The notes under the pieces were generated by a model, which searched no databases, was not told the DNA's origin, and worked only from the letters and a program-made list of their open reading frames with translations. The position numbers were made by a program, and so were the translations under genes. From NCBI GenBank assembly GCA_028583415.1, contig CM053276.1, positions 60,741,510 to 60,805,509 of the forward strand: 64,000 nucleotides of DNA, given 5' to 3'. Origin of the DNA: Protea cynaroides. Its lineage: Eukaryota > Streptophyta > Magnoliopsida > Proteales > Proteaceae. The number at the start of each line of letters is the position of its first letter. Positions within the stretch are counted from its first letter, which is position 1. Shown one piece after another: positions 22,604 to 34,618 of the stretch.

Positions 22604-24988
22604 ATGGTTGAAGATATATTTGGGTCTACTGAGTTTTTAAACTAGGGGAGACACAGCGATTCTAGGCTCACCAACCCCTCGGGAGCAAGGTCACTACTAT
22701 TGTAGAGGCAGTCGGCATTCTCCTGGGCGCCATAGGCGTTGTCGCTCTTCTGGGTGTAGATCTTTTTGAGACTCGAAGGGTTTTCATATCATGACCTCCT
22801 TTTATTTCTGCTAACCCTAGGTTAGCCAATGTGGCCTCAACCTCAGAGTCAAGGGGTGCTGAACCTGTGGACCCGTAAATTCTTGTTCGTGATAAATCCA
22901 CAGAGCTTGGCCTAACTAGGTAGCTTGTGATATTCTTGGTAGGTTGTCCTAGGCCGCCATCGACTCCATCGGGTGGAGGTACAGTGTTCTTGATAATATA
23001 GAGTTGAAGGCACCATTTCCCCATGAACGCTCTTGTATGTTTCTGTTCAACAAAATGCCCTTGTATGAAGATATGTTTATATCAAGGTTCAAGTTTCCCA
23101 TTCCTCCAGTTGTTGTGGAGATTTTAAAAATTTTCTCTGGCTCCAACCTAGATCATGGGTGGGGTTGCATCATGAATTTTTTCTTCTTTTTCTTTAGGCT
23201 CAGAGTCCGGTCCACTGTGGCCTTTTTCTACGAGCTCTTTGCCCTCACCTCCATTACCAAAGACCATCTACATGACCCTAAGGTCAAGGTAGAAAGTGGG
23301 TACTATTACTTTAGTGCCTATTCTACTAAAGGGCCTATAAGGCCGAGAATAATAAGTGGGCTACCGTCTTCAAACCATTGTCGGAAGACGAAGTTATTTT
23401 TTGCATCGGTATAACCTGGTAGGTTGTACTTGTGGGTAGCCTTGGCTACCTTGGCTACCTCTGGACTATATATGGGGCAGCTCCCAAGTACCTGCATTGA
23501 ATGAGAGGCCGGTCTTAGGCCCAACTGAGCTTTTTCGTAACGACAAGGAGGAGCTCTCATGCAAAGAGGCCGAGGTACTAGCTGATAAGACGAGCACTGA
23601 TTAGTCATTTCATGGGTTGAAGCAATATTGGCTCTTTAAGACTTCCCAACTAGTCTAGGGTGCGCATCAAAAGGTACCAAAAAAAAGGCCGTGTCCGATG
23701 TTGGGGGCTCGGCAAGTGGCATGAAGAGGAGGAAGGTCCCCGGGGCTAATGATTAAAAGGAGACATGTAATGATAAACTTCACATTTTTGTCACATTCTG
23801 CTAGTGGATCTATTGATCACTTTTTGATTTATGCAGAGCCTGATGTGATTGGCTCTATTTCCATTTTGGATGAGAGAATTCTAGGCCCAACAGCTGGGGA
23901 GACATTTGTAGGGCAGGGCGTCTTCCAGACCCATAAGGGTTTAGAATTTTGTCGATTCCTAGAAGGGGAAAGGTGCTGATATATTCCACCATGACTGGGT
24001 CCTCGCGGTTGATGATTCTGTAGAGACAGGAGTCGGGAGAGAGGTCATCCTCTCCTTACCCCTTCCTAGAGATGTGGACCACTTGGGCATACTTACAGAG
24101 GAAGAGTTCAAGAGAGAATATTTCCTCAATGGTGCATAAGTAAGCTTCTTTGCTTTATAATTTCGTTGCTATGTTCATCACTAGGTCTCTTCTCATAAGC
24201 ATGGCTTCATATTCTGTAGGTAATTAATTCGAGGAGTAGCCTTTTGCTGAAGTACTCCAGTCTAAGGAGTGCTCACGGCTAGTGTGCTGTGAAGGAGGAG
24301 GCCCACTCCAAGGGGGTGGAGGAGAGTGGCCAAAAAATTATTTCTCTATTGGTAACGGTAGAGAAAATGAGGATGAAGACTAAGTGGCTGAGGGCTGTCA
24401 TTGACAGCAAGAGGGAGCTCTATGCTGAATACCGATCCCATGCTGCTTTGAAGGATGCCGAGCAAAAGGGACTTCAAACTGCTCTAGCCGTTACTGAGAC
24501 TGCCAGGAGGCAGCTCAGACGTACACCCACAATGTTGAAGCCAAGCCTGCGCAGGTGGAGGCCGAAGCTAAGTAGGTGGAGACTGAACTGAAGTCTGCCC
24601 ATGGGGCACTGGCTAAGAAGGCTAAGACAATATTTGGGTCTGCTACTATTGTAAACTTTAAAGAGAGTAGAGAAGGCATCGAATGGGCTCTCTGGACATT
24701 CGACGAGGTGACATGGCTTCATCCATTTGAGCTTTTGTGAAGGAAGGAGTCCCAAGTTTTGACTTCTTAGAATATAGCGTCATGCAAAAAATGATATTAA
24801 AGGCCACAAAAATCCAAAAGTGAAAGGACCAAAAAGCCTGGGAATAAGCTGAGCGTCAGGCCTGTGCTGTTAATACGGTGACAACGGTTGCACTTGCTGC
24901 CTTTGACAGCCAAAAAGGGACTTCATCCTCTAATCCCCCAGCAAAATTAGTCAAAATTCAACCTCTACCAGCCAAATCCAAACAATGA
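22604..24988 (+). pseudogene. Antisense accessory ORF of element H (gypsy-type transposon protein), decayed
   Basis: Begins MVEDIFGSTEF and ends LPAKSKQ then TGA at 24988, but has many stops and shifts. The recognisable part at 23004-23414 (FKFPIPPVVVEILKIF, YYYFSAYSTKG, SGLPSSNHCRK..FF) resembles the putative gypsy-type transposon domain found in accessory ORFs of Tat-lineage elements. A heptad-rich, Ala/Lys/Glu-rich stretch at 24289-24700 suggests a coiled coil. It lies downstream of H pol and points against it, the arrangement I recall for Tat elements. Role unknown. Confidence 0.6.
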
Positions 24989-25493
24989 TGATGATGATGA
25001 TGTTTAACTTTTTCTTTTTATGTAAGAACATATCCTTTTTTTTTTATGAATGAAAAAAAAAAATTTCCAACTTTTTTTTGTGTTGATTTCTATGGGTTGT
25101 CCCATCTGAGGTTGGCTTAGATGTGATTTATGTAAGGCCCGTATCAAATTAACCGGTCTTACCACCTTGTACCAGGTCTACCTATCATGGTCGAGCGAAG
25201 TGGACCAAGTGCGTGAAGCAAATCACAAGACCAGGTATGAAATGGACCAAAAATAGTAAAATTGAGGGTAGGGTTGCATGCCTAAACAGGTAGGGTCGAT
25301 CCCACCTCAACAGAGTCCAACCCATGACTTTTCAGTCCTAGGGTCGGATGACTTGAGACCCTAGGGTCGACGGGTCCTGTGACCCTAGCATCGACCCTAG
25401 GATGACAGACTGAAACCGTAATTAGGAAACTTTCCTAATTTCAAGGGGATCCTTTCCTAATCTCATTGAGACTTATTTTGGGAGGTTTTCCTC

Positions 25494-25501
25494 TATAAAT
25501 A
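25494..25501 (+). promoter_or_regulatory. TATA box of solo LTR G
   Basis: TATAAATA in the conserved context CTCTATAAATAGGACGTCC; could start transcription into the H remnant. Confidence 0.6.
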
Positions 25502-27040
25502 GGACGTCCCTTAGTCTCTTTCACTCCTTTTGAAACCTTAATTGAAAGTGAGAGAAAGAGAAGAGAAGGAGAAGAGAAGGAGAATTGGAGAAGAAGACTA
25601 AGGAGAAGAAATTCAGAGAAATCTCTGAATCTTAGCAACCCTAAGGTATAAATACATTCTCCATGAATTATGTAAGACCCTAGAATAGTTTATGAAGAGG
25701 GTAGGATCTAGGAGAAACACAAATCATCCATCCATGGGTAAATTCCAATGGAATCCATGGAGGAAATCATTGTGAACAAAGTAAAGTGTGTAACTTGGAG
25801 TTTTAAGCCATAGAACAATCATAGAATGGACTGGAAAAGTAACCCAAAGGATCCAAACATGAAAAAATAGACTGTAGGATGAAAGGTCGACTCAAACTAT
25901 GCGTGGTAGCACGTAGGGTCGATTGGTAACCGACCCTACCAGACCACAGGATCGACCCCATGCTCTCGGGAAGTCCAGGGAGGTTGTGGTCGCACCTAGG
26001 GTCGATGGGTAACCGACCCTATGATTGACCCTACACCCTGGGGTCGCAGAAGACTGTTACCCTACCTGTGACCCAACCTGCGACCCTAGCAATACAGCAA
26101 GCTTAAAATTGTTGGAATTAATTCTAATTAAAATCTATCGACTTATTAGGTTCTCCTAGTGATATAAAAGTGATTCTTAAAGCTTGAAAAATGATCTACA
26201 CTCAATCAAAGGTGAGGGAACAAGACCTAAACTAATTGGCTAATAATAAATTATTTTCGTTTATTGAGTCCAATACCATGTATGATGCTATGATTGTATG
26301 ATTGTAATGTGCATATCACATGTCATCTACTATTTCTGTTATTACTGTTCATGCATATTTAATTCAGTTTATTTACAACATGATGATGATGATGATGCTA
26401 GGAATAGGCATGTGAATGCTTGTGTGTGGTTAGTGTACTTGATGCGAGTGGGGCATCAGGGGAAGTGTGATGCGGTGCGGTCCTAAGCACTTTAGCCCTA
26501 TCTCTACTCAAGTCTTGTCCACTAGCATCGTCGTATCGCCATTACCTTAGTAGAACTATTACGTCGTAGGGCATCAGGGGAGGTGGTCTCTGACCGTGTA
26601 GTCTCTGACTCTACCGAGGGACCTTAGCTCCATCTCTATGGACGTATTGAGGGATGCTGGGGTGAGGCCTTGGATACACTGTTTGACATTAGGATTGGTT
26701 AGTTGCGAGCCCAGTTTGCAAACCCTCGCCAATAGGGGCTTACGTATTGGTATGTGTAGAGCATCATGGGAAGTGTGATGCGATGCGGTCCTAAGCACTT
26801 TAGCTCTATCTCTATTCCATGGTAGGGTGGATGTGGACGAAAATGGTGTTTGATCCATTGGGTAGGCTTACACACCCTGTGTATAGAGGCGAGGCGGTCA
26901 CCGAACCTTTCTATAGTACATTGCAAACTTATATACCAGACCAAAGATATGAATTGAATACATGCATATGTTTGTTGCATTGTTTTGTTTGCTCACTGAG
27001 CCGTGATGTGTGCTCACCCTTTTTGAATTCAAATATTTTA

Positions 27041-27175
27041 GTTGATGATGCAGGTATGACCGTGGAAGATTATATGAATGCTCCCGCATACGGGCACGTT
27101 GCGGCGATGGACACAGAAGATATAATGGAGACGCATGATTCGTCATGCGAATGCAACTCATGCGTTTTCAATTAG
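27041..27175 (+). CDS. LTR-embedded conserved 45-codon open segment (G copy)
   Basis: VDDAGMTVEDYMNAPAYGH... ending HDSSCECNSCVFN then TAG, 135 nt, within the open frame 26819-27175. Confidence 0.35.
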   Translation, partial: VDDAGMTVEDYMNAPAYGHVAAMDTEDIMETHDSSCECNSCVFN

Positions 27176-27459
27176 ATTTTTATTTGGATTATTGAGAAAA
27201 TGTAATTGATTATTTTATTTACTTATGTCTCAGTTAATGAAAGATAATTGGATATTTTATTTATGATTATCACATTTAGATTCTCAGTTCATTTAATATT
27301 TAAGACTTCTGCTATTGTGTATTTACTCTGATTATGATTATGGATGTGTATAGTTTAAGCAAACGGACACAGCCTATTTGAGATCCTGGTTGAACCGTTG
27401 GTTTATTAGCGGTTCATCACACCATTTTGAACAGTACGAAATTGGGCTGTGACAATTTA

Positions 27460-27990
27460 GGCTGACCTGAGATCATTATTCGCATTTTGACTTCATAAGT
27501 AGAATGTAGAATTTGGGTTTGTTGGTGACAAGTAACCCCCCCCACAAGCCTGCTGAGTTCAAATATTGGACTCAGTTGGGCAAATAATGTTGCTTGGGAT
27601 GGTCAGGATGTTTGCCACATCAAAGTGCCCTGAGTAGGTTAACATCTTTTGTCACCCAAACTAGTTAACATAGGAAGTCATTGGTTATAGGCCTTTTACT
27701 AAGTGGAAAGAACATTGAGTCCCCTATTGACTCTCTAAGATTAATTGGTTGCTTAACCGACTTGTATAGGACTTCGAAGAGTCTTTTTGGCCTACAAAGA
27801 TGCGGATAGCTGACTTCACTGAAGGCTCAGATGCCCCTACCCTTTTGATCGGGTATAATAAGTTGAATGATTGGTACAAAAGAGAATTTGGAATTGGAAT
27901 ATACTTTATTGATATTTATAAATTGTACATTCATTGGTAAAACATATAAAGATTATGGGAGTACCAAGTCTTTGGGCTGGCTGACCACAT
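27460..27990. other. H spacer between integrase and antisense ORF, no gene seen
   Basis: Non-coding sequence of H on both sides of solo LTR G (with 24989-25130). It contains a C9 homopolymer-like run near 27537; no frame of note. Confidence 0.4.
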
Positions 27991-29200
27991 AGTAGTCTCT
28001 AAGTAGTACGTGCCTAGACGAGTTGTCTTGGTGAATTGATATGGCCCTTCCCAAGTCGGTTAGAGCTTTCCTTGCTTCTTCGGTTTAAGACTGTTGTACA
28101 CCATAAGACAAGGTCTCCAACGATGAAGTGGGGTCATGAATTTTGGAGTTGTAGTGTCAGGTTACCCTCTACTGGTAGACTGTCACTCGGCGAGCTGATC
28201 TATCTCAGATATCTTTCTAAGAGGTCAAGCTTACAAAAAAGGGTTGTCATTGCTTTGCTCCTCTGAGTAATGTGAAACCCGGTAAGTTACCTTGTTGATT
28301 TTTACGGGGATCACAACTTCTGCCCCATATGCCAACATAAATGGGGTTTCACCAGTCGGTGTTCGTGTTGTGGTTCTGTAGGACCAGACTACACTCGGTA
28401 GCTCCTCTGCCCAAAGAGTCTTGGCTTTATCAACTCTTTTGGCCAATCCTTTAAAAAGTGTTCGATTTATGGCTTATGTCTAGTCTTTTGCTTTTGGATG
28501 GTCGACCAATTTGAATCTTTGTTGGATGTTGAATCCCTTGCAGAAGGTGTCGAATTGTTTTCTCACAATTGTGGTCCATTGTCTGTGACGAAGATCTTAA
28601 GGATTCCGTATCTATAGATGATGGAGAGTTTGATGAATTCTTCAATCTTCTTCATGTTTATCTTTCCCATGGGTTGTACCACAATACATTTAGTGAAATA
28701 GTCGATCGCGACCACCACATATTAATGTTCGTATTTGGCTTTTGGGAAAGGGCCTATAATACCCATCCCCAGATCACAACTGGGATCGGTGAGGGTATGG
28801 GCTACAATTCAATAGTGGGTTTTCATTGAGTGTTGGCATGTTTCTGGTAATTTTTACACTTTTGGGCATATTCAGTGTAGGATTTCGACATGTTGGGCTA
28901 GAAGTATCCTCATCAAAGCACATTATAGCACTTTGCTTTTCCACTGATGTGGCTCCCATAGATTCCTTTGTGTACTTCATGCATGGCTTGTTGTGGTTGA
29001 GTTAAAGATTTCTTTTATAGAAGTCCGTTCATATACTCAGTAGTAGGCCGACTTCGCTTGTATATGTCGAGCTTTTTTTCTGTTAGTTGGTTGCACAATG
29101 TCCTTCAGGAAAGCTAGAATCAGGTTAATCCAGCTCGGCTCGAAATTCACTTGATGGATGGTCGAGCTGGGCATCGTAGAGGCCGAATTCAGCACGTCTG
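27990..29200 (-). pseudogene. Element H integrase, decayed
   Basis: Minus strand. The core runs about 28800-28550 (GIIGPFPKAKYEH, VVVAIDYFTK, VTDNGPQ, which keeps the second catalytic Asp). The C-terminal part at 28446-28231 has LWAEELPSVVWSYRTT and TPTGETPFMLAYGAEVVIP, a signature of Tat/Ogre integrases. A tail of the type TWEGPYQFTKTTRLGTYYL lies near 28060-27990. Stops and frameshifts throughout. It continues upstream from the RNase H remnant and is followed by the insertion of solo LTR G. Confidence 0.8.
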
Positions 29201-29717
29201 TGTAGACTAGATCAATAAAGTTGGTGAGGTCGACTTGGATGAGCTTAGACAAAGTATCCCCCTTGATATTGGCTGCCCTTTAGATATTATAGAGTTTAAA
29301 TTTGTGAAACTTTGTAATCGCCTCTAATACCTTGGCATGGTACTCTTGCATGTGTTTTTCTTTCGTGGCATAAATGTCGTTTACTTGTTAGACAACGATA
29401 TAAGAGTCATTGAAGACTATGAGCCATTGGATCATTAGCCCAATCCCTGCAAGGAGTGCCTCATACTCCGGGATGTTGTTAGTAGTCGCGAACTCAAACT
29501 TTATGGCTGATTGTACTCGAAAGCCTTTAGGGCTAGTAAGAACTATGCTTGCCCCCACACACTTCTTGTTATAGGCTCTCTCCATGTATAGGGTCCATGT
29601 AGATGGCTTTTCTTCATTTGAGGTTGGCTAGTATACCTGTAGGGTCGAGCTCGGATCCTCGCGTTCTTCGTCTTTATCTAGAAGGTAACACTCGAGAATG
29701 AAGTCGGCTAGGACTGA
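29200..29717 (-). pseudogene. Element H second RNase H region, decayed, cut by element C
   Basis: Minus strand. 29585-29388 reads GASIVLTSPKGFRVQSAIKF...TTNNIPEYEALLAGIGLM, the archaeal-type second RNase H typical of the Tat group. The piece just before it (29717-29640: LADFILECYLL) continues the frame left at 53632 on the other side of element C. A stop follows SYIVV near 29388. Confidence 0.8.
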
Positions 29718-32023
29718 TGTAGACCCGTATCGAACTAACCGGTCTTACCACCTTGTACCAGGTCTACCCATCATGGTCGAGCCAAATAGACCAAGTGCGT
29801 GAAGGAAATAGGGAAACTAGGTACTAAACTGACCCAAAAATAGTGAATTTGAGGGCAGGGTCACATACCTGGGTAGGCAGGGTCGACCCCCCCTCACTAA
29901 GAAGTCAGACGCCAGATTTTTAACTGGGGGTCGGACAACTTAGAAACTGAGGGTCGACGGGATCTCCGACCCCCTCATCGACCCCCTGTTTGCCGACAGA
30001 AACCGTACATAGGAAACTTTCCAAATTTCATGGGATTCCTTTCTAATCTCAATAGGACTTATTTTGGGTGATTATACTCTATAAATAGGACGTCCCTAAG
30101 CCTATTTCACTCCTTTTGAAACTCCAATTGAGAGTGAGAGAAAGAGAAGAGAAGAAGAAGAGAAGGAAAGTTGGAGAAGAAGACCTAATTAAAGAATTCA
30201 GAGAAATCTCTGAATCTCAACAAACCTAAGGTATGGGCAAGTTTCCATTGATGATCTCAGACTTTAGAATAGTTCATGAAGAGGGTATGGTCTAGGAGAA
30301 ACCCAAATCATACATACATGGGAAGATTTCAAGGAAATCCATAGAGAAATCATGGTAGGCAAAGTAAGAAAGAAACCTAGTGTTCTAAGCCATAGAACAA
30401 GCCTAGAATGGATTGTGGAAGTAAGCCACAGGGCCCAAACATGAAAGAATGGACTGAAGAATGATTTTCTTGACTCAACCCACCGGGGGTCACACGTGGG
30501 GTCGATTGGGAATCGACCCTACCAGACCACAGGATTGACCCCCAGTATTCGGGAAGTCCAGAATAGAGGTGGTCGCACCCAGGGTCGATGAAACATCCGA
30601 CCCTAGCATCGTCCCTACCCTGGGGGTCGATGTAGACTGCTACCCTACTTGCGACCCACCCTGCGACCCGTGCTTAAAAACAAGCCTAATGATGCCGGAA
30701 TGACTTCTAACCAAAATCTATCGACTTGTTAGGTTTTTCTATTGATATAAAAGTGGTTTTAAAGCTTGAAAGAGGATCAATACTCAGGCAAAGGTGAGGG
30801 AACAAGACCTAAACTAATTGGCTAATAATAAACTATTTTTATTTCTTGAGTCCAATGCCATGACTGATTCTATGTATGTATGCTTGTATGTGCATTCAAT
30901 ATGTCATCCAATATTCCTGCTATTACTGTTCATGCATATTTAATTATGTTTTTTTATAACATGATGATGATGATGACGCTAGGAATAGGCATGTAAATGT
31001 ATGTGTGTGGTTAGTGTACATGGTGCAGGTAGGGGATGGTATCAACCGGTACAGGCATGCCATTTTCATGGGGTGTATATTGTGTCATGGTTCTACTCAA
31101 GTCATGTCCACTGACATCGTCCTATCGCCATTACCTTAGCAGTACTATTACCTCGTAGGGTATCAGGGGAGGTGGTCTCGGACCTTGTAGTCTTTGACTC
31201 TGTCGGGGGGCCTTAGCTCTATCTCTATGGATGTATTGAGGGATGCTGGGGTGAGGCCTTGGATACACTGTTTGACATTAGGATTGGTTAATTGTGAGAC
31301 CAGTTTGCAAACCCTCGCCAGTAGGGGCTTACGTGTTGGTATGGGCAACCGGTACAGCCATGCCGTTTTCATGGGGTGTATATTATCCATGGTAGGTGCA
31401 TGTGGGACGACAGTTTCCATACTCATTGGGCGGATTCATACACTCGTGTATAGAGGTGAGGCGGCCACTGAACCTTTCTACAACACATTATAAACTTATA
31501 AACCAGACCACAGATATGAATTGAATGCATGCATATGTTTGTTGCATTGTTTTGTTTGCTCACTGAGCCGTGATGTGTGCTCATCCTTTCGACGTCGAAT
31601 ATTTTTAGTTGATGATGCCGGTACTACGGTGGAATACTATATGAATGTTTCTATGTACGGGTACATCGCTGCGATGGAAGCTGAAGACTTAATGGAAATG
31701 CATGACTCTTCATGCGAGTGCAACGCATGCGTTTTCGATTGGATTTTGATTTGAATTATTAAGGAAATGTAATTGATATTTTATTTACTTATGTCTCAGT
31801 TGATATAACATAATTTGATACTTTATTTATGATTATCACAGCTAGATTCCTCAGTTCATTTATTATTAAGACTTCCACTATTGTGTATTTATTCTGATTA
31901 TGGTTGTAGATGTGTATGGTTTTATTTTTCAACGGACACAGCCTATTAGAGATCCTAGTTGAACTGTTGGTTTATTAGCGGTTCATCACACCTTTCTGAA
32001 TGGTGCAGAATTGGGGTGTGACA
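29718..32023 (+). repeat. Element C 5' LTR
   Basis: 2306 bp, TGTAGACCC...GGTGTGACA (one A lost near the start). Motif clusters are of the GGGGGTCG/CGACCCCC type, unlike A/B/G. TATA box at 30080-30087. Open segment at 31608-31742, where the terminal TAG has become TGG and the frame reads on to 31754. Confidence 0.95.
30080..30087 (+). promoter_or_regulatory. TATA box of element C 5' LTR
   Basis: TATAAATA followed by GGACGTCCC, 363 bp from the LTR start. The 3' LTR has the same box at 39804-39811. Confidence 0.7.
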
Positions 32024-32026
32024 ACT

Positions 32027-32038
32027 TGGTATCAGAGC
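32027..32038 (+). other. Element C primer binding site (tRNA-iMet)
   Basis: TGGTATCAGAGC, 3 bases after the 5' LTR. Confidence 0.95.
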
Positions 32039-32308
32039 TCTCAGGCCCTGTCTGTGAAACCAGTGTACTTTCACAAAAGTTCGTGAACTGAGATATGATA
32101 AAAATTTAAAAGATGTAATAATAACACACCATAAGCATCTGTGCTGTTTGAGACAAAATTGAAAGAGAATAATGCATCTATTAAATGAGAAATAAATTTA
32201 TATACTCCCAAAAGAAGAACAAACGTATATATACATGACTAAAGCAGAGTACAATCCATAACTTGAACAGTTACTCTGAAGTACAAAAAGAAAGATAAAA
32301 GAAATACA
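32039..32308. other. Element C leader between PBS and antisense-gene stop, with hairpin
   Basis: 270 AT-rich non-coding bases. Perfect inverted repeat CAGAGTA (32245-32251) / TACTCTG (32272-32278). Confidence 0.4.
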
Positions 32309-33656
32309 TCAAGAAGTTGGAGGTGATGGGGGAGGCGGTGCCTCGCGGCATCTATCATAATCCTCAGCATAGACTCTAGTCAACCAAGCTTTCTGTGTTT
32401 GGGTTGTCTGGAGACTAGCTGTGAGATCAGCCACCCGCTGGTAGTCACACGCTGAGCATCCCTCAGCTCTCCCACCCGCTGATCTGACATGCGTTGAGCA
32501 TCCAGAAGCTCTCCCACCCGTTGATTGGACAAGCGCTGAGCATCTAAAAGCTCTCCCATCCTCAAATCAGACATGCGCTGAGCCACTCGTATCTCATGCA
32601 ATATCCCCATCATGTCATCAGAAGGTACATACAAAGGACCAGCTGCATGTGAAGGACCAGCTGAATAAGAATGACCAGCTCTTGTAGCATGAGTAGGTGA
32701 GGGAGGAGGTATGGCATCTACATCCATGTATAAACGATCGTCATCACCCCCATGAACCCCTGCTCCAGCGACTGCTGCTGCTGCCTCAACGTCATCCATC
32801 TCCACTCGAGTATGTGGACGCACCAGAGCGTTCCTCTCCTCGTCGCTGACCTGGGTATCCCGCATGCCCATCTTGCAGATGGCCTCCCAATCCAAAGGTG
32901 ACGAGAAAGATTTCTCCTGAATCCTTTCATCCGTCATGTCAACACCCAGGCAGGTCACTAGCATAGAGATCATGCATCCATATGGCAGATTGCCAGTATG
33001 ACTGGGCAACGTAGCACTGATCATCGTCTGCATGATGATGTAAGGAAGGCAGACGGGCTGCCTAGTGCAGATACAGTACAACAGATACTGGGTCAACTGG
33101 GAGATCCTCTAGTAATACCCACTCTGAGGTATCAGGTTGTGTAGGATAATCTTGTAGTACACCCGAGGCTCTGACGAAGATAGATCGCTTTTATCTCCCA
33201 GCGATCCTCTCTGATGATCTGACGGTCAATCTCAGCTCTCATCTCCAATGAAAAGAACTGGGGCTCTCCAGGAGCACAGAACACCAAGGGGCCGTCATAT
33301 GAAATGCCCAACAAGTCGGCTAGCTGCCGATAATCGAATAAAATCTCGACCCCCTTGACGTAGCTGGTGATCCGAAGCTCTCTACCCCTCTCTGTATCGT
33401 TGTAATCTCCCACCACCTGGAGATTACAGTAGAACTGTCTCACCAGATCCGGCCGAGTGCAGGTGTCATAGGTGATCACAGGAAGCCAACCCATGTCACC
33501 AAAAGCCCTCTCCACATCGAACAATTCCAGGCTAGCCAAGTCTACCCGGTGACCTCCCTCTACCTTCTTACGATAATAGCAGGCATACTGTGTCTTCGCC
33601 TCGTTAGAGCGGAAGCAGACTGGGTCATGAACCCTGGGTACTTTGGTACGAGCCAT
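32309..33656 (-). pseudogene. Element C antisense accessory gene (plant transposon protein domain)
   Basis: Start MARTKVPRVHDPVCFRS (ATG at 33656), end TGA at 32309. Two long open pieces: N-terminal domain 33656-33132 (FGDMGWLPVITYD, VRQFYCNLQVVGDYND, LADLLGIS) and 33096-32380 (CICTRQPVCLPYIIM, GNLPYGCMISMLVT, then an acidic/Ala-rich linker). One frameshift lies near 33175 and another near 32440. The C-terminal repeat has about four units of the type SDQRVGELLDAQR. Not a known enzyme; matches the putative plant transposon protein domain by its block order. Lies opposite to gag-pol. Confidence 0.78.
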
Positions 33657-34618
33657 AGTATCTGCAAAAACAAAGAGAAATAGATATTGGGTTAGTAATG
33701 ATGAAAAACCCAAAAATTTCGACAGTATAACGACATAAATTGATCAAAAGCCTCACTTTTCACCCATATACGTGGGCAGGAGGACTTATAAAGGTTTTAA
33801 ACAATCCTGCAAGACTCATATAGTTGGAAATTTCATTTAAAGAGATTGAATTTGAAGAAATTTCAAGAAATTCAAAAATTTAGACAAATTAGGGCAAAAA
33901 TGGGAAAATTCAAGTTTCTCCATAACCAACCGATGAAACTCAAATATTTTTGAGGGCTTTAGTCCATTGAGTCACCAACAACAAAAGCCCCAATAAAAAT
34001 CAAATTTTTACGGTTGGAAAAAGTTTAATTTGAAGAAAACGAGTTAAATGAGCAAAAACCTAGCTAAGGAGACCTAAAAGCATGAAAATGTAGAGAACAT
34101 ACTTGTAGACGAGGTGTGGACGTCGAAATAAGAAGCAAATAGCACCAAAGAGTCTGAGTTGGCACTATAGCAACTCAGAGGGACGAGTCGAGTTGGAAAG
34201 GAAGAGGAAGAATGAGAAATAGATTCAAAATCGGAAATAAAAACCTGATTTTTAGTTCGAGGGTCGGAGAATTCGACCAAGACATCCAACCCTCCCTCCG
34301 ACCCCCTCATCGACCCTCGGCTCTCGGTAATTTGATAGAGAACCAGGGGTCGAACCCTGGGTCGGACATCCATCGATCCCCTCATCGACCCCCGGCTCTT
34401 GGTAAGAATCAGTGATTTCTCAGGGTCGCATACTGAGGGTCGGACTTCCATCGACCCCTACCATCGACTCTGCATTGAAAATACAACATTTTCGACAGAA
34501 TGATCTGAAAAATTTGAAATTTGCATTTATTAGTAGATTTAAATTATGAGAATGAAGTATATAATGATTGCCTCACATATTCTATGATTTTCAGGCATTC
34601 CCACTATCAGAACAGATA
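33657..34618. promoter_or_regulatory. Element C divergent spacer
   Basis: Non-coding. Antisense leader and intron candidate, then GAGGGTCG / CGACCCCC motifs in both orientations at about 34258-34470, then the gag leader (GATTTTCAG at about 34585). Motif spelling follows the LTRs of C rather than those of A/B. Confidence 0.5.
33662..34102 (-). other. 5'-UTR intron candidate of element C antisense gene
   Basis: Minus strand: donor ACAA|GTATGT, acceptor TTTTTGCAG|ATACT; 441 nt. The exon side of the donor has AA instead of AG, but GT is kept. Confidence 0.5.

Larger units (their letters stand above)
25131..27454 (+). repeat. Solo LTR G (Tekay family)
   Basis: 2324 bp, TGTAAGGCCC...GGCTGTGACA, with target duplication ATTTA at 25126-25130 and 27455-27459 and no internal region. 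It is a product of LTR-LTR recombination. It has a TATA box (25494-25501), AGGGTCG clusters, a short (GAT)n run and the open segment at 27041-27175. In sequence it is closer to the A/B type (AGGGTCG) than to the C/D type (GGGGGTCG). Confidence 0.95.

Noticed and set aside
28774..28980. Minus-strand frame as a separate small gene
   Set aside because: Lies in an alternative frame over the H integrase core; the integrase frame next to it shows the family motifs.
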